Shown here: positions 5,010 to 5,798 of the stretch, piece after piece
How the letters are laid out: each line of letters opens with the position of its first letter
Position numbering within the stretch: the stretch's first letter is position 1
Assembly: GCF_001854865.1 (NCBI RefSeq)
Contig: NZ_MDDW01000009.1
Span: 131,491 to 137,288, forward strand
Length of the DNA stretch: 5,798 bases
Reading direction: 5' to 3'
Origin: Rhizobium sp. LCM 4573
GTDB taxonomy: Bacteria > Pseudomonadota > Alphaproteobacteria > Rhizobiales > Rhizobiaceae
Program-made: the position numbers and the translations under genes
The notes under the pieces: model-generated
Told to the model about the DNA's origin: nothing
The model's database searches: none
What the model saw: the letters and a program-made list of their open reading frames with translations, nothing else

Positions 5010-5798
5010 CTAGCGCAACTGGCTGGGGGTTTTACGCCTATAGGTCTTCATCATGTTCGTGAGATGGCTTTGGCTGGAAAAGCCGCTGAGAAACGCCACC
5101 TCCGCCACCGGCATCGTCGTTTCAGAGAGCATTTTTTCCGCAAAATCAAGCCGGCGTTCCAGGACATAGCGATAAGGCGGGCAGCCAAAGGTCTTGGAGA
5201 AAGCCTGCGTGAAGTGCCCCACCGAAAGGCCGCAAATCGCTGCGAGCTCCGACGTGGTCAGCTTTCGGCTGAAATGCTCGTGCAAATAATCCCTGATCCT
5301 GGCGGCAGCAGCAGCCGAAAGGCCGCCCTTGCCCGGCCTCTCGGGCTTTCCGGCATTCGAATAGTTGCGAAGCACGTGGATACCCAAGACGGTTATAAGG
5401 GAATCGAGATAGAGTTCGTTCGAATGATCGGGCCGGTTCAGTTCCGCCTTTATCATCTTGGCGAACTGCAAAGCCGTGTTGTCGGCGGTATAGGGTACCG
5501 CTCTTAAATTAACTTCAGGACGATCGAACTCCTGACCGGCGAGTTCGAGCATGCTTTCAGGCGAGATCACAACGACAACGCCGTCAGTCGTGGATGACCA
5601 ACTGGCCTTCCCCTCTACACCGAACGGTCGAACGGCGATCATGCCAGGTGTGACATTGAAGGTTCGGTAAGGCTCGGATTCGAATGCGAAGCTAAATTTG
5701 GGCGAGCTGTCCAACATGATCGCGACGCTGTGCCCGGTCGAGGTGAATTCATGGGATCCAGGGGGCTGGCGCCAATGGGCTGCACCACCGCGAAACGC
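5010..5798 (-). CDS. AraC-family transcriptional regulator, 5' end beyond the window
   Basis: The frame stays open from the stop at 5010-5012 to the right edge, so the gene is cut off at its 5' end; 262 residues are visible. An internal ATG at 5717 is not the true start, because the in-frame upstream part (AHWRQPPGSHEFTSTGHSVA) continues the N-terminal sensor region. The C-terminal 100 residues are the AraC DNA-binding domain. The first helix-turn-helix is about 5258-5193 (TTSELAAICGLSVGHFTQAF); the second is about 5114-5046 (PVAEVAFLSGFSSQSHLTNM), followed by the conserved TPSQLR end. The N-terminal part, probably a ligand-binding beta-barrel, differs from well-known members, so the ligand is unknown. 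It could control a gene to the right, or less likely the transporter operon. Downstream is a gap before the zinc-ribbon gene in the same direction. Confidence 0.92.
   Translation of the reverse strand, partial: AFRGGAAHWRQPPGSHEFTSTGHSVAIMLDSSPKFSFAFESEPYRTFNVTPGMIAVRPFGVEGKASWSSTTDGVVVVISPESMLELAGQEFDRPEVNLRAVPYTADNTALQFAKMIKAELNRPDHSNELYLDSLITVLGIHVLRNYSNAGKPERPGKGGLSAAAAARIRDYLHEHFSRKLTTSELAAICGLSVGHFTQAFSKTFGCPPYRYVLERRLDFAEKMLSETTMPVAEVAFLSGFSSQSHLTNMMKTYRRKTPSQLR

Noticed and set aside
4998..5507. Plus-strand open frame of 169 codons
   Set aside because: It is a shadow of the AraC DNA-binding domain on the other strand.

Overview
The window looks like accessory DNA from a rhizobial alphaproteobacterium (Rhizobium, Sinorhizobium, Mesorhizobium or Agrobacterium type). 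The reasons are GC-rich coding sequence, tightly packed short operons, frequent GTG starts, and a mix of family types common there (CynX/NimT transporter, RES/Xre and Phd/VapC modules, AraC regulator). This placement is inferred from style and protein families, not from a database match.

Layout, left to right. (1) 1-2195, plus strand: the 3' part of an ankyrin-repeat gene, a nucleoside/guanine-type deaminase and a CynX/NimT-type MFS transporter. They are spaced by 10 and 4 bases and almost certainly form one operon that starts left of the window. The ankyrin frame is broken by one extra base in an A-rich stretch near its last repeat; restoring it moves the stop from 389 to 477, just before the deaminase. 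(2) 2292-3391, minus strand: a RES-domain toxin and its Xre/MbcA/ParS-type antitoxin, with a GTGA start/stop overlap. (3) 3733-4418, plus strand: a Phd/YefM antitoxin and a PIN-domain VapC/FitB-like toxin, again joined by a GTGA overlap. The two toxin-antitoxin (TA) modules are divergent and share a 341-base control region (3392-3732). That region holds a perfect 14-bp palindrome on the Xre side and a promoter with tandem 9-bp repeats on the Phd side. (4) 4517-4762, minus strand: a small protein with two CxxC pairs, probably zinc-binding, function unknown. (5) 5010-5798, minus strand: an AraC-family regulator whose 5' end lies beyond the right edge.

How the genes may work together: the deaminase and exporter-like transporter suggest handling of a purine or pyrimidine base or analogue, with the ankyrin protein as a possible partner. 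The two TA modules should be self-regulated and may stabilise this accessory segment or act in stress or phage response. No transposase, integrase, tRNA, rRNA or CRISPR array is visible. All parts belong to known families. The less ordinary items are the back-to-back TA pair with its shared spacer, the candidate operators, the ankyrin-deaminase-transporter operon, and strong bulged inverted repeats at the 3' ends of two genes.
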